Below, one piece after another: positions 14,301 through 29,300 of a stretch of 64,000 bases of DNA. The notes beneath the pieces were generated by a model, which did not search any database, was not told where the DNA came from, and worked only from the letters and a program-made list of their open reading frames with translations. The position numbers were made by a program, and so were the translations under genes. The DNA is from Syngnathus acus (taxonomy: Eukaryota; Chordata; Actinopteri; Syngnathiformes; Syngnathidae), in the NCBI RefSeq assembly GCF_901709675.1, contig NC_051089.1:3078476-3142475 (forward strand). The letters run 5' to 3'. Within the stretch, counting starts at the first letter, position 1; each line of letters opens with the position of its first letter.

Positions 14301-17300
14301 CAGACAAACAAGCTAGCTAGCTATCGAGCTAGCTAGATATCGATAGATAGATTTTCAAACCTTCCCATGTGACCAATGTTTATTATAACAAGTGAAAAAA
14401 TAATTTAAGAACAACATTCAAAGGCATTGACAAAAAAAAGAACAAAAGTCTTCTTAACAATAGGATATTAGCACAACATCATCCGAGACTGCCAGTGCTA
14501 ATGAACAGTTTTTTCCTTCATCACAAAGTTTTCACCAGTCGCCCTCCTCCTTTGCAAACACGCAACGAGGTCAGTTTAAATATTTGGACTTCACTGGGCT
14601 CATCAGCGCTTGCTTAACAGCCAGGCAGACACGGGCGCACCCGGCCCTTCTCCTAATCCCTCCCGCCGGGGGATCAAAGATGTTTTCTGCTCATATGATA
14701 CACGTTACGCATACGCCACGTTCAGCACAGCGAGGAGGGCCCGCAGAGGAGGCCCTCCGCAAGTAGGTTAGCTGTCCACTTCGTTTATCGCTCCTGCGGC
14801 GGCGTGAGAGGCTTGCAGCGGCTTCTGCGACTACGAGCTATGGGGTCAGTGGGACACAGTGAGGGAAAGGTGTTTGGGTCTTATAGGAGACATTTTATGG
14901 ATTTTGTTGACAATACAAAACTATCCGTTACCCATTCTCACAATGGGCTGCAACTTTTTTTTGCTGACTAGGCGATTCATTCAACAGTAGTGGCATTTGA
15001 AAGAATTTTTTAAAAAAAACTTTATCTCAGTTGCATATCTGAGTGAGTCATCGTGCCGCGACGAACCCATTCAAGTGTGTTTGCATTTTTGTGACTGTAC
15101 CGCTGTTAATCTCAGAGATTAATTTGGTAGGGCCCCTCTCCTCCTAATGAGACCACAATCAGATGGATTAGCCTGAATCTATTTGCCCGTCGCTAATGTC
15201 ATTCACACCCCACAAGCTGCTTCAAATTGACAGCTTGGCATGCCCTACCAAAATGACATTAAAACCAGAACATAGTCTGGAAAAGTGTTGCTATCTAGGT
15301 GGCTAACACTTAGCGCAATGCTAACAACAAAACAAACTTGACTTCTTGTTGCAACACGTTTGCACAAAGCATGGCAAACGTCTTTGCCAAGTTTGCTTAA
15401 TTATCGTATTCTCTTCATCCTTTGAAGAGATTTCAACCCCATCAAGTCACCCGTGAGGTACTTTTGAACTTGACCTCCTTGACTTTTGCCTCGGTGCCGC
15501 GTCAAAATTATCTTCATCAAGCATCTTCTTCTGGGTGCTCGGCAGATTAAAGCCCTTGTAGTAGCTGCTCCAAAGGCGGAAAATGAAATTTCTTGCTTCA
15601 CCCCCATGTCCTCCACCTGCCTCCCGTCCCCCCCACAACCTCGTGGACCACCTGCCAGATCAAACGCGGTCTACCCTAATCCTGGCCAACAAGCCTGGGC
15701 GATTAGGGTCACAATCTTGACCTGGTTTTGACGATGCACATTTTGTCACACACTCGATGTAAAGAGGAATGCAAAGGCTGAGTGGTGCTCGCTTTGGAGC
15801 TCTGTGTGTAAGCCCTCGACTCTCCTTTAATGAAGGTCCTCCAGGTGAAGACCAGACATCAGCCCCTTCTGTTGCTAGGCAGATTTGAGGGGGGCTTTCG
15901 TATTAAGGGTTAAGGTTGCGTTACTAGGTTTGCCTCTTGCTCCTGAAATACATATTTATCTTCCCATTTACTGGAGCGAGAGTAAAATTGTTTACAGACT
16001 CTGAAGCCCTGAAACAGCTGGGCGACTTTCTTGAACACCAGTTGCTGTTTGTTTAAGATTGTTGATTAAATCATTTATATGACTTGCAAAATGTGTAGAA
16101 GAGAGTACGCCACCTTGTTTACGTTGGGAATGTGTTTTCTGATCATTTCCCTGCACTCAAGGTAGCGTTTCATTTTCCATCAATTCCTATATTTAATAAT
16201 CTGAAATTGAGAACTTTATGAACAAATACTGTATGTGTGATCCATCCATCCAGCAAGACCTCGGGGGCTGTCAGCGTAGGGACGTCGACGCGGAAGGGAG
16301 GCTGCAACTCCAACTAAACAATCTGGCTCATGTCTTGTTTTGGGAACACATTGGTTGTCGAGATGATCACGAAAGACGGCTGCAAAAAAAAAAAAAAGAG
16401 AGAAAATGTTACTGTGGAATTCTGCCGTGCAAATTACTCTGAAGAAGGCCCCAGGTGGAGCATGCTTGGCAGACCCCCCGCCGCCCGTAAACACGCGGCC
16501 ATATGTGATTTTCTACAGTAATGAGATGAAACTTGTGAAGAACCCCGCAACCTCCCAACAGAAAACACTCCTCCGTTAAATGGAATCCAGAATATTGCTT
16601 TTTCTTTATTTTATTTACACTTGTTTCTCACCGATATTCCTGTCCTCCCATCGGGTTTCTGTTTCCAGTCAGCATTCTTCAGTATCCTCGCCAAGTTGAG
16701 CAGAATTACCGTTTTTATGAGATCAGCAGGATTCTTCCGGGTCTTTGCCAGTCATACCCTTTTTGGTGTAAATAGCTAAAGTCAATTTGCTCTGCTGGTG
16801 GTCCGAGTTCAAAAACATGTGGGATACCCAAAGTTTCCTAAATGTCATCAAGCTTTGTCCAACATCTGTTATTGCTCTCAAAAATATTTCTTCAAATTGT
16901 TGTATTCGACAGAAAGCATCCTCGGTTTGCGACAACAGAATTCAATTCCTATGACGACGTTGTAAAACTATTTTCTAGTCCGGAGGGTCTTACCGTCGTC
17001 TATTACGAAATTACTGTACACTAATGATGTCATAAAATCATAATGAGAGTCAATAGTTGAATGAAACTCTTCAAGACCATAAATATAAACAATGCAATGA
17101 AACACAAAGTACTCATTGACTATTTTTGATTATTTTTAATCCCTTCTGATCATTTTCCAGGCCCCAGCATAATGGCAAGTTCTGCTACGGCCCCGGCCGC
17201 CACAACCAGCTGTGCAACACTCGAGCGTGTTCGCACAACAGCGTGGACTTCCGCACGCAGCAGTGCGCCGAACACAACAGCAAACCCTTCAGGGGCTGGT

Positions 17301-20300
17301 ACTACAAGTGGAAGCCGTACACCAAAGTAGACGGTAATGTTAGAACTTGGATTCAATTTGTAATAGTGTCATGATTTATTTATTTATTTATTTATTTAAT
17401 TTATTATTATTTATTATTATTTTTTATTTTATTTTATTTATTATTATTTTATTTATTACCGAAAGGAGGTCATCTTCTATAAACACCATATCGCCCAGCT
17501 CCAGCAGAGCGTATTCGGTGCCGTCATGGTCGGTCTGTCCAATGTTAAACACTTTCTTAATTAGTTCCCGGTAATTGAATCCTTGGGAATATTTTCGACA
17601 TAAAACACGAAAGCTGCAATCCGATTGGCCGGGGCGACTCCTCTTAAACACACAAAGGAGCGCGTATTGCTGCCGATGAGCTTTGTCTGGTCTTAATTCT
17701 CTTGATCTTCTGTATTCCAGCCCAAATCCCTTTAATATTTTTTTTCTGCCCTGCCTAAAGCTCCATTTACTCCTGCTGCCGTGGCCAAAAAACTCAAGGA
17801 AAGCGTCACTGTCTGTGTAATATGCATCAGAGGCAGTGGTGGGAAGTAACAAAATACAATTAGTTGCTGTCCTACTGAGCCTTGTGCATGAAGCCATTTG
17901 AGGGTTGAAAGACTTTGAAAACAACCACAACGTGGTTCTTCTACTTTTACCAGTCTGCTTTGACACAAGTCTTTGAGTGTGAGAACTTTTGCCACCTCTG
18001 ATGGGAGGCATGCAGCCACTTGCAAACACACATTCGAAAGCGGAGAAGGAAGGAAGGGGAGGGGGAGGGGGGGAGCAGTACTGTAGTGCGGTGAAGGACA
18101 GCGATCTGTTTGGCTGACGTCCCAAGCCTGTTTAAGCTCTTGATGAATGGGAGGTTATGTTAGGAGGAAGATTGTAAACTGCCTCGGGAACCCGGGGCCA
18201 CCTTCGCCGTCATCTGCTGAGACTTGTCTGTGCTTCATATGAAGGAAGAAATCCCCCGAGAGACTTTATCGTCAATTTTTTCCCGGGGTGATTTTAAAAT
18301 GTAACGATTCATCTCGTCAAATCAAAAACGATTTTCTCTTTCATTCTTTAGCTAACAAAAAATGAAAATATTTGGCCTTGGCAAGATTCTTTGCTTGATT
18401 CTTTACTTTTTCGTTACAGATGAAGACGTCTGTAAATTGTACTGCACTGCCGAGAGCTTTGATTTCTTCTTCGCCATGTCCAGCAAAGTCAAAGACGGCA
18501 CCTCCTGCTCCGACCACAGAGGCGATGTTTGTATTGATGGAGTGTGTGAGGTACTTAAGTCTCAACCAATGATTCGTAATGATATGATTCCTTTTGAAAA
18601 TAGAAAAAAAAAAAGTTTTACCTCAAGTGACCCAACAGTGCAGCAACAGATGTAAACACACCAAAGCAATACACACAAGCATATATTCTTTTTACGCTGT
18701 GAAAATAGCTAATATTGGAGCATCTTACACAGTCATGTAGGTGTGAAACTCTTCTTTTTGTCCTATGCATGTCTGTACTATACTGCCCCTTGTGGCCAAA
18801 GCACACAGACCTGAAAAAGCCACACAATTAATTCATTAGGATAAATCAATTCTTTCCATTTTATTCTACCAGAGACATGATATTGAGATGGTTTGGGGCT
18901 GTCGTGGAATTATATTATAATTTTTATTTTATTTTATTATTTTTCAAATTTATTGTTAATTTTTTACTGCCAGTTCAGCACTATTGTCTAACTAACATCA
19001 GTCATCTTAATTGATTTGCAAGTTGTACAGCCATAAGGGTGACGGCGGTGTGTGCGAGGCACAAAAGTCTCTATCAGTGAGTCATAAAGTCATAAATCCC
19101 TTTAAAAAAAACTGCAATAGGCCAGTCCAGTGTGACCGCCGTTCAATCCCTTTCGTCCCGCTTTGACTTAAACATCGTTTTTTCACCGACTTTGGTAGAC
19201 CTCAAGTGTCACCTTTCAGCAGCCGTCAAGAGCCTATTTCCAAACAATCATTTCAAAACTCTAACCAAGATCTTAACCCAATTGTCTTGTGGTCCAACCC
19301 AAACCGACGCGTTGACACTTATTTTGTCCTATTTCCACACACGTTGTTGCTTTTGGTGGGCCACCAAGCGTCGGCTTTAATCGGCACCGACTAGAATTGC
19401 ATGTGAAGTGCGGCGTATTTATAGTCATTGTGGCGGGGCGAAGTTCGTGCGGGAACATGATCTCCTAATTTGGATGAGGCTCATGTGAATTAGCGTCATT
19501 GCAATAAATAATTACAGCTGTGCATCAATTTCCATGGCGAGCTTTTAGGAGAGTGATCAAATCGAGCTGAGTAACGGCTCGAAAGTCGGTGTCAGTTTAC
19601 CGCCCACTGCCGCACGATGTCATCTAATTGTTTTTTGAAGACATTTAAAGGGGCATTAGAAACAGCTGGCTCTGAATACACCGTAATCCGCAATCCTGAA
19701 ATCACCCATGGCCACTCAACCCCCTCCCCCCTTCTTTTTTTGTGTGCAGACGGTTGGTTGCGATCAGATTTTAGGATCCAAGGCCTCTCTGGATGCTTGC
19801 GGCGTATGTAAGGGAAGCAACTCCACATGTAAATTCTACAAAGGCACGTACACGCTGCAGCATAGAGCTAACGGTAAGTTCTACCGGAAATGTCAAGATA
19901 AATCGCATCACACATCTAATCCCGCATTTTATTCTCTTGACACAGAGTACTATTCAATGGTAACCATCCCGGCGGGTGCTCGTAGCATTCGCGTGGAGGA
20001 GATGGCGGGGTCTACCAGCTATCTGGCAGTGCGTTCCATCAAGAGGAAATACTACCTGACCGGCGATTGGACGGTGGACTGGCCGGGCAAGTTCCACTTT
20101 GGAGGGGCAACGTTCAGCTATCAGCGCTCTTTTAGCAAACCCGAGAGCCTGTACGCCGCCGGACCCACCAATGAAACGCTGGTGTTTGAAGTAAGCATGA
20201 AGCTCATCAAATCGGATTTTGTCCTTCTATTTTGTAATGACTACCTAGGACAGAATTTCATTTTTAATATTTGCCATTTTTGTTCATTTTGGATGCATTT

Positions 20301-23300
20301 TGTATTTTACGGTAAAATGAGGCTTCAAGGTGTTTCATGAAGCAGTTGTATTTCTTGAGTCCTCTAGATGGCGCTCTCACTTCAACATAGGGTGGAAAAC
20401 ACACCCTTTGACCAACAGTGCCATCTGGAGGAATGAAAGAAAATACAACTGGTTCATGAAGCAAAGTTGAAGCTTCATTTTCCCTTCACAATTTTTTTGT
20501 TTTTTAATTTTTACCACTTTAGGGGTCTTCTCTGTAGAAAAAGCACGTTGCGTCACCATCACACTATTAAGTACTGCTGTCTCTTGGCTCTGGCTGACTG
20601 AATGTAAAGAGGCAGTCACGTGTTTTCATAAGCATCCAAAAGCCACGGCCATGTGGCCCCCGTGGCCGCTGACCTCAATAGTGCTTTTGTTGTAAATGTG
20701 ATTGGAGGTTAGCGGAGCGAGAAAACGGAAGGAAAACTTTGTTGGGCGCGAGAGAGACTACAAAGCGTGAGTGGGGAGTCTTTTACCTGCCCTGAAGCGG
20801 CAAGCATCACAGGAGACTGCTCACGGACACATTACTGTGTCAACACCAGCTTTTATCTCCCCTTGAACTTTGAACTCTGGGTTTAGGAACCAGAAGTTGA
20901 AACCAGGTGAGCAGTTGCTTTCACCTGAAGGCCAAAAAATGCTCAGTCAGGAATGAGCAGGCTGTAAATTTTTTGGGGATAGAAACCAGCAGCTTAGCGC
21001 CGGTCACTTGGCCATCCGGAAATGTTTGTATGTTTTTGTAGCTATTTTGGACAAGAGGGCTTGACTTGTGGCCGGGTTCCTTCGAGTGCTTGTTGTTGTT
21101 TACGTTTGTGTGATTGAGTGCTTCCATAGGAGTGAATTGTATCTTCTTGCATTGAGCCAAAGGGTGGGGGTGGGGGGATGCTGTCCTGGTGCCGCATTCC
21201 AGAGAAATGGGAACTTGGTAATTTTAGAGCTCCAACAAGGAAAAGCGCATGGGAATGGTACAGTGTTTATAATCGTCTATATTATAACTTTATTTACTTA
21301 GACTATGATCCCCAAATAAAAATAAAAAATACAATTTAAATTGTCTTAAATTTTAATTTTTTTTTAAATTTTAAATGTTTTTTAAATTATTTTAATTTTT
21401 CTAAAATTTTAGAACTCATCCTTCAACATTACGTTTAAAAATATCCATTTAATTTGGAAAAAAATGCCTTTAACACAAGTCAATCACTCATTTTCCAGCA
21501 ACATTAGCATCATGTCTGCTTTTATCCCCTTTGGGCTCCACGTACAACATCGCAAATGATTGAGACATCGCCGAAATATGAAAGGAGGATTAAAGTTTGA
21601 ATAACCGAAAGCAGTCCATCTGAAGCGACCAATACGCAATCGCTCTTGTCTGCGTGCGTTGGCAGTTCACACTGATCTGCAGATGTCACCGCCGTAATCT
21701 CTCTAAGTATGTCCTGTAATTACAAAAAAAAAAGATCTTGAGAGTGTGGCGGCAGTAGCGGTTGGCGGCGAGATTAAAAGATTAAGAATACTGCAACTGA
21801 TCTCTTTGAATGTGATGATTTAAGGTCAGGCCGAGAGGAAGCACCAAATCTCTTCCTTCTGCTCATTTCTATGGGCACGTTCTTTCGGCTTAAATTTTCA
21901 AACCATATGCCCTCGTATTTTCTCGCGGTAAGATCCAACCGGTACTGCATACTTACTCGAGACTTTACTGTCCATAAAAATATGCAAATTGTATTTGTGG
22001 AGTCCAGTGACAACGTGGCACGACTCTTCAGACACGTTGCTGTCATTGACTTTTACCTCTGTCAGCCCGGTTTACAAAAGCTGAGCGCCTCCCTGGTCAG
22101 ATCCATGCTCGAGTCCCGCCCTGAGGCGGAAAACCACCGAATGAAGCGATCATTTAACGACTCCGGTGCACGCTGGGTCCTGTGACCAAAAGGTGGAGCG
22201 TTTATTTCGGCTGCCTGCACGTGCAGGAACAGGCGAAAGGGGAGGAATCGTTGTATCATCTTTCTTTAACAGCGCTTATGTTAACTGCTGTCATTGATAC
22301 ATAAAGGGCGGATCAGAGACAGTTTTCCCAGGAAACCTCTTTACACTGAATCTTCTTTGCTTGGTGTCGGTCCACTCTGCAGTTTATGGCACAATTATAT
22401 GACAATAGTCGACCAATGACATTTTAGTTTTGTCGCGGTAGTGAGTTATGTTTCAATCACTCCGGAAACTGTTCTTTGTTGGTCTCTCCAAGATAAAAAC
22501 AAAACATTTTCAGATGTTAAAGTTATAAAATTAGCAAGTAATAATCCAGCAGTGTTCCCCAGGGCTCTGTCCTAAATCCTCTATTGTTTCTTACCGTTAA
22601 ATGACACTTTAAAAATAAATAAATACGATGAAAACTTACCCAACATACTCGGTACACAATCTGTGCAATTGAATTGGAATTGAGCCGCGTCCAAAATTCT
22701 TCGCAAACAGCTGCAGAAACAATAAAATGCAGGCATAATTGTGTATTGCATCTTTCCATCTGTGAAACAACTCCCTCTGTGTCAGAGACACACAATGTGC
22801 GCAAACATAATCTGCCAAGATAAACACCACACAACTTTTCAAACAATTGTTTTAAACAAAGCCAAATATTGGTCTCCAAGCCAAACACCAGCGAAGATAA
22901 ACACTCGACCACAACCATCAACATACTAATCTGTATAGTCGGTCAAATTAGCAACGGGGAATGAAAATAACCCACTGACCATCTGTCAAGTGTTGGAAAC
23001 AGACACATTTAGGTGCAGATCTTTGTCATGTTTGACAAGTACAAAACATTGTTGCACTAGAGACAACAGACCACAAATTTTCCACGTTTTCACCGCGCCA
23101 CTCATCGTATCCAAAGAATTGGAGCAAAATTACATTGTGGGGCCAAGCTGGCACACCGCAAGAATGTCCGTGTCAGAAGAATCATACATGGTTAAGATTT
23201 TCGGACGTGGTTGAAAGAAACCGTTATCAACTCTCTTCCTGATCCAGACCTCCAGTACGGTTTTGCGATTTTTAGTTAGCGTAGCAACTACTATCCTAAT

Positions 23301-26300
23301 TTCCCAAATAAGATTTAGAAGCACCTGTGGCCAAAGTCAAACTCTGGTCCGGTTTTTACTTTCTGGACCTGGATTTGCCACTTTTGCTGGCTGGGCTTCA
23401 TATAATTTGTCATATTTACGTTTGTTTTTATTTTACTGATGTTCACTAATTGCCCCTATTCAAATAAAAAAATAAAAGAAATTATAAAAACAAATAAACA
23501 AACGAAATGACAATGAAATCCAATAAATAAAAAAATAAATCCATTCAATGAATGAATGAATGAATAAATAAATAAATAAAAAATAAAGATTAAAATTAAA
23601 AATAAATAAATACATAAATAAATACATAAATAAATAAATCTCAGTTGTGAGCTGAATCTATAATGCAAATGGTAGGCAGGATGGAGTCTGACACCCTCTA
23701 GAGAATAAAATTAGGGTCAAATGTGTCCAGTCCAGTGCCTGACTTGATGTCTCTCTTCCCAATATTCTTCTTTCTCGTTCTCTTCTAGATCCTCCTGCAA
23801 GGAAAAAATCCAGGTGTGGTTTGGGAGTACACGCTGCCTCGTACTGAAAGGAAGCCCGACTACAGCTGGGGTGTGGTGCGTTCCGACTGTTCTGCTCCCT
23901 GCGCCGGAGGTGAATTGGATGACTTTGGATGTCGGTTTAATGCGTTTGAAGATTTGCTTCCATGCATGTTTACAGGCACTGTTGTTTTTTTTTAAGCTAA
24001 GAATGAGAACATTTGGTTTCCAGCCTTGCAACGTTATCCATCGCCGTTTAAAATGTGATCTTGAAGGGGGATTTTCATTCCTATATAATTGCATGTGACA
24101 GCTACAATAACAAACAAAAAGTGCACTCGGAGAACAGACGTCTATCGAGAAGCCCCCCCCGTTGAATGCAAATGTGTGTGAATATAAATTTATCTTCCCA
24201 AAAAGAAAAGTCACCAGGAATTTCATGGCTCGTTTCTTTTTGACTGAGCGTGAAATCTGGGCCTACTTTGTAAGCCAAGATAAAATATTAGTCAAATAAA
24301 TGAAACAATGAGGTCAAATTGGGATTTTAGGACACTTCCAGCATAAAAATCCTCAATTGTTGATGTTTTCTTCCCCTCAGGTCGCATTTCCACCAAGGCT
24401 ATTTGCCTGCAGGACCAGAAAGTTCACGTCAACGCCACCATGTGCAATCCGCTCACGAGACCCACGTTGGGCTCGCACCTCTGCAATACGCAGCCCTGCC
24501 CTGCTTAGTAAGTGTGTGTTCACGTGTGTGTGTGGTTTGCGGCCTATTGCATCCATGTTGCCAAATGTTGCGCTGCTTTTATTACAGACTTGCGCACTCT
24601 CGCACGTTGCGGTTGAGGGGAGTCTGCACTTTGTTCGTGGTCAGGTTGCCTTCCTCCTCCTCTTCCTCCTCTGTCCACTCTTTAATCACTCCTCTGTTCC
24701 TTTTTTGAGAAACTCACCGAGCGGGTTTTGAGGCTCAGCTCTCTACTTAACAGATCAACGGACGCCTCCCATCGTGCATCACGCTAATCAGGCCGTCTTT
24801 TATTATATTATATAATATAAATATATATAAAAAGAGACCGTCTAATGGCACCGACTTACAAAAAGGAGCACGTGCATGCATGCAGGTTGAAGCACTGCGG
24901 TGGCGTTCAAGTTGAAGCAGAACCTCTTTCCTCCCGCGGCAAGCGACGAAGTGATTTACATCCCCGCTGCACCCAAGAGGCACGGCACGGCATTTTGGGG
25001 TCAGGGAGAGCACGAGCACTTCCACTAATGCCGCAATTACGCCTCCCGCTTCCAAGCCGCGAGCCGAAAAATAGCCGCTCACAGCATGCGTCGGATGCTC
25101 GCCGAAGTTGACGCTTGGCTCGGGCCGCCCGCGACATGTCCGGGCCGAACGCCGCCAACGAGCGGCTTCTGTTCCCAACACTCGAGACGGCGTTTCCTGC
25201 CGCTAATCTCAGGCATTGCATTTCTCTTATCTCAGCGAACGCTATTAAAGAGCCTCGATGCACGTCCGGACACAGCCGCTTTTGTTTGGAAAGAGGGCCA
25301 AAGGGGTCTACGGTGAACCCCTTAGGATCCAAATAGGGGCGACTGCGGTTCTGCACAAAATTTGTCCGATTAAAAGTGGAAATGGGGATTGTATTTGGTT
25401 AAGTGGCACTTTTACAAGCCAGCTGTAAAGTTGAGCGCCACATGAAGACATTTAAGAGTTTTGGCTGAGGTCTTAGTGTGGAGTTTTGTGCTTGTGGTGA
25501 ACTTTTAAAGATTAAAGATTAAAAGATTAAAGTCCCAATGATCGTCACACACACACCTGGGTGTGGTGAAATTTGTCCTCTGCATTTAACCCATCCCCGT
25601 GTGATTTTAATCCATCCCCTGGGGGAGAGGGGAGCAGTGAGCAGCAGCCATGCCGCGCTCGGGAATCAGTTGGTGATCTAACCCCCCAATTCCAACCCTT
25701 AATGCTGAGTGCCAAGCAGGGAGGCAATGGGTCCCATTTTTATAGTCTTTGGTATGACCCGGCCGGGGTTTGAACCCACAACCTTCCAGTCTCAGGGCGG
25801 ACACTCTACCACTAGGCCACTGAGCTGGTTTGACCACACACATAGATGAAAACGATTAATCGGGCCGATTTGTCGATTAAATCGACTCCACTCATCTGTG
25901 GAGTCGATCGGATTTCATCAGGCAAAATCTCAGGGGCTGAATTATCAAATTCTGCCTTTTATGACAGAAAAAACAAAATTATTAGTTTAGCCACTGGTTT
26001 ACCATCAAATTGAGTATTGACTTAAGGAACATCACCAAAATAGTCGACCGGTTGTCTATCTCGATATGGAGCATTCACGAGATGCAAATTAGGGTGAGCT
26101 CAACCGCAGTGATGTGCTATTTCTAATCTCGGACAAAACACAGGGGAGAAAAGAACCATGCAGGCCTAAAGCAACTCTTTCGCCCCCGAATTTCGTCTGC
26201 GGAATTCTAAAAAGAAGGAAAAGCGCCTGGGTGCCCCGAGGTCATTTTTATTTTTTGCGGCATCCTGAGCCATCTGCCCGACTCGCCATCCCTCTTCCGC

Positions 26301-29300
26301 CTAAAATCCCGTGGTGGTCAGACCACTCGTTTACAGTAATCTCCCCCTTGAGTTGCGGTGCCAAGACGGTGGCTATTTTGGAGCAAAGATGTGGAAGACT
26401 CAAAAGATTAGATTGGGAAAAAAAAATCAATCGGGTTCTCCATCTCTCTTCCAGCTGGTGGACTGGAGAGTGGGCGGCGTGCAGTCGCTCGTGCGGCGGA
26501 GGCCAGCAGAGCAGGACGCTACGCTGCATGAGGAAAGTGACCTACCAAAGGGAGGAGGCGGCGGCGCATTCCCTCTGCCCCGTCGTCTCACCGGCGCAAC
26601 TCCGGCCCTGCAACACGCAGGCCTGCCCGCCCGGGTGGAACGCCGGAGCCTGGTCGCAGGTAATGTCAGTCAAAGCAAGCAGCGACACATCACTACTTTT
26701 ACACTTTTCTGCAAGGGGTGTGTTGTCACAACAACACATTAGCACATATGCTAATCACAAACTCTTAAATAGGTTTGGAAAATAAGTGCGAGCATTTTCG
26801 TGTAGGGGTAATTGGGCTAGGCGAAGTTGTTGAGGATTTAAAAACAATCTTCCTTCTCTTTAATTAGTGTTCATTTTGCCTCACCACCATCTTTTTGAGT
26901 CTTCACTCTTTAGTTGAATGGTTTGTCAGCAGAAACCGTCTTTTTACTTTAGTGGAGTCGTAAATTTAGCCTTTGTGGCCTTAAATTAAAACATGGTGAC
27001 ATGTTTGGGAGATGTTTGCGAAATGAAAAGCTTTACAAGAGGGAAGACGTAAACTCATGTCAAGGCGCACGCACGCGTGCACGCATACACAATTGTTAAA
27101 CAGTACAATTTACATTTCCTTCATCCTCAGCGCTCTGCTGACCTCTGCTGGACATGCTGCCATCTGAAAAATTGCATAAAAAGATGATTTTTGTTGACAC
27201 TATATACAGTATATGATGTTTTCCAAATTAAAGAGTAAATATTAGAAATACTACAAATTCTAAACATTATCTACCAATAATTTAAAACTATTATTTATTT
27301 TCTCAAGGTGCTTTTACACGCTATTGTTATTTTCTTTTCATCAGTGCCAATGTCAAATTACGCCCTCCCCCAAAAACGTGTCATGTTTGTGAGAAAATAT
27401 TTTCATTTAAATGCACATATGATATAATATTGCAGAAGCATACAGCCAATGTGAAATTTCAAACTCAGTTTTCTGTTTCTCTAGCAGTGGAATCTGACAT
27501 GTTGGGAAACTTTATACAAGCCCTGTCAGATTATAATTTTGTTTAAAAAAAAAAAAAAGTGAGAAAATGCTGTCACTCAGCCATCATTCAATCATCAATC
27601 TTTGTGACGGTACAGCGACTGGTGAGTTCAGGTGTCGGTTAAAAGCATTGTCCTTGAAAAGACCAATGGATACTGTCAGTGTCAAATCACTGCTGGGATG
27701 AGTGTGTGTGCATATAAATGCTATGTGTGTGTTGGAAAGCAATGCAGTCACATAAAACATTCTGGCGTCCCTGATGAGCAGTTGCACTTTTTTTTTTTTT
27801 TTTTCCCCCATCTGAAGTTTACTGCATTGTTGTGTTGCCGGGTGCTCTGATGGTTACAGGTCACATTCATTTGTGAGCGATGGCGTTATTGTGTTTAATG
27901 TTTTGGAATCGCAGCCAAGCGGCGACCTTGGCTTTGCTCGTCAAGCGTGTGTCGAATTATCAATGTGGTTACTTTGTGTTTACCCTTTAGAGTTCCATCT
28001 GGTTTAGGAAAAGCTATCTGACAACAGACGTGACATCTGACGTGTAAAATTTGCATTAGACTTTTATAATATCATGAATTTATTAGGAAAGAAGTAGAGA
28101 AAATATTGAAAGCCATATATATTCATATTTTGTTTATTAAAAAAAATAGACTTTGCCTTGCAAAAATAAAGTATTATTTTAAAAATAGGTTTACAGACTT
28201 TAAGGGGGAAAAAGTCAAAATCATAGAAAAATTATTTTTAGGAAAAATGTTTTTTTAGAAAAATATTTCGATTTTTGTGAAAGAAATTTGCAAACTTTCA
28301 AGAATAAATTCATATATTTTTTTTCAATTAATAGAATTTTGAGGAAATATCCACCAACTAAGAATTGGAGTGTTGCATATTTGAGAGAATTCTTAAGAGA
28401 ATAAAGGTATGTGAATTCTTAGGTCGCTTGGAATAGACCAAAAAAGTAGAGCATATGTATTAAATCCAACCTTGAAGGACCCCGAGCAAGGTTATAAAAA
28501 CAGTGTCAGGTCCACAAGCACTCTCCACTAAACCTCCAGAGTACGCCACCTGTGTCTCACCACGTCCGCCTTCACCCACAGTGTTCCAAGAGTTGCGGCC
28601 GCGGACTGAGGAAACGAAGCGTGTTCTGCCAAAGCGGCGACGCCGGGTTGGCGGCCGTGGTGCCCGACAGCATGTGCAGACACAACGAGCGACCCAAAGC
28701 CCAGGAGAGCTGCGTCCTGCGCCGCTGCCCAAAGAACGACAGGCTCCAGTGGACACCCACGTCGTGGGGAGAGGTGAGAACATAGATTTCATGGTGACCT
28801 ACTTCAAATATGGAGGCCACAGCCACAAAGGAACTTTTTCTTTATCACCAAATATACCACACACATACATGACATGGACATTTTCAGTTTATAGTTTATT
28901 AACTCATTCATTGCCAGTTTGACGTCTAAAGTCATCAATGGCTGTGAGTGAGTCAATATAGACAATTGTAAAAACTAAACCAAAAAAACATAATAATAAA
29001 TAAATAAATGAAAATAATAAATAAATAAATAAATTCCACATTTTTTAATTGTTTTGTTTTAGTGCTCCAGGTCATGCGGTCCTGGCCTGCAAAAGCGAGA
29101 ACTCCGGTGTGGGGAGAAAGATATCCAGGGAGGGTAAGAACTCTGCAACAATATCACTTTCAACCATAAAAGCCCGATTCATTTGGGTTCCTTCCGTTTG
29201 CAGGTTTGTGGAGTTTCCCGCAAGGAGGTGCAGGAACCTCGCCAAACCCTTGGCGGATCTCCAGCAGGTTTGCGATCGAGGTCCCTGCCCCGAATTAGCC

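Noticed and set aside
26114-26454. Frame open upstream of exon 18, suggesting a longer exon
   Set aside because: The CTCTCTTCCAG acceptor at 26454 and the conserved YWW start with correct phase mark the true border; upstream translation is low-complexity and unlike TSRs.
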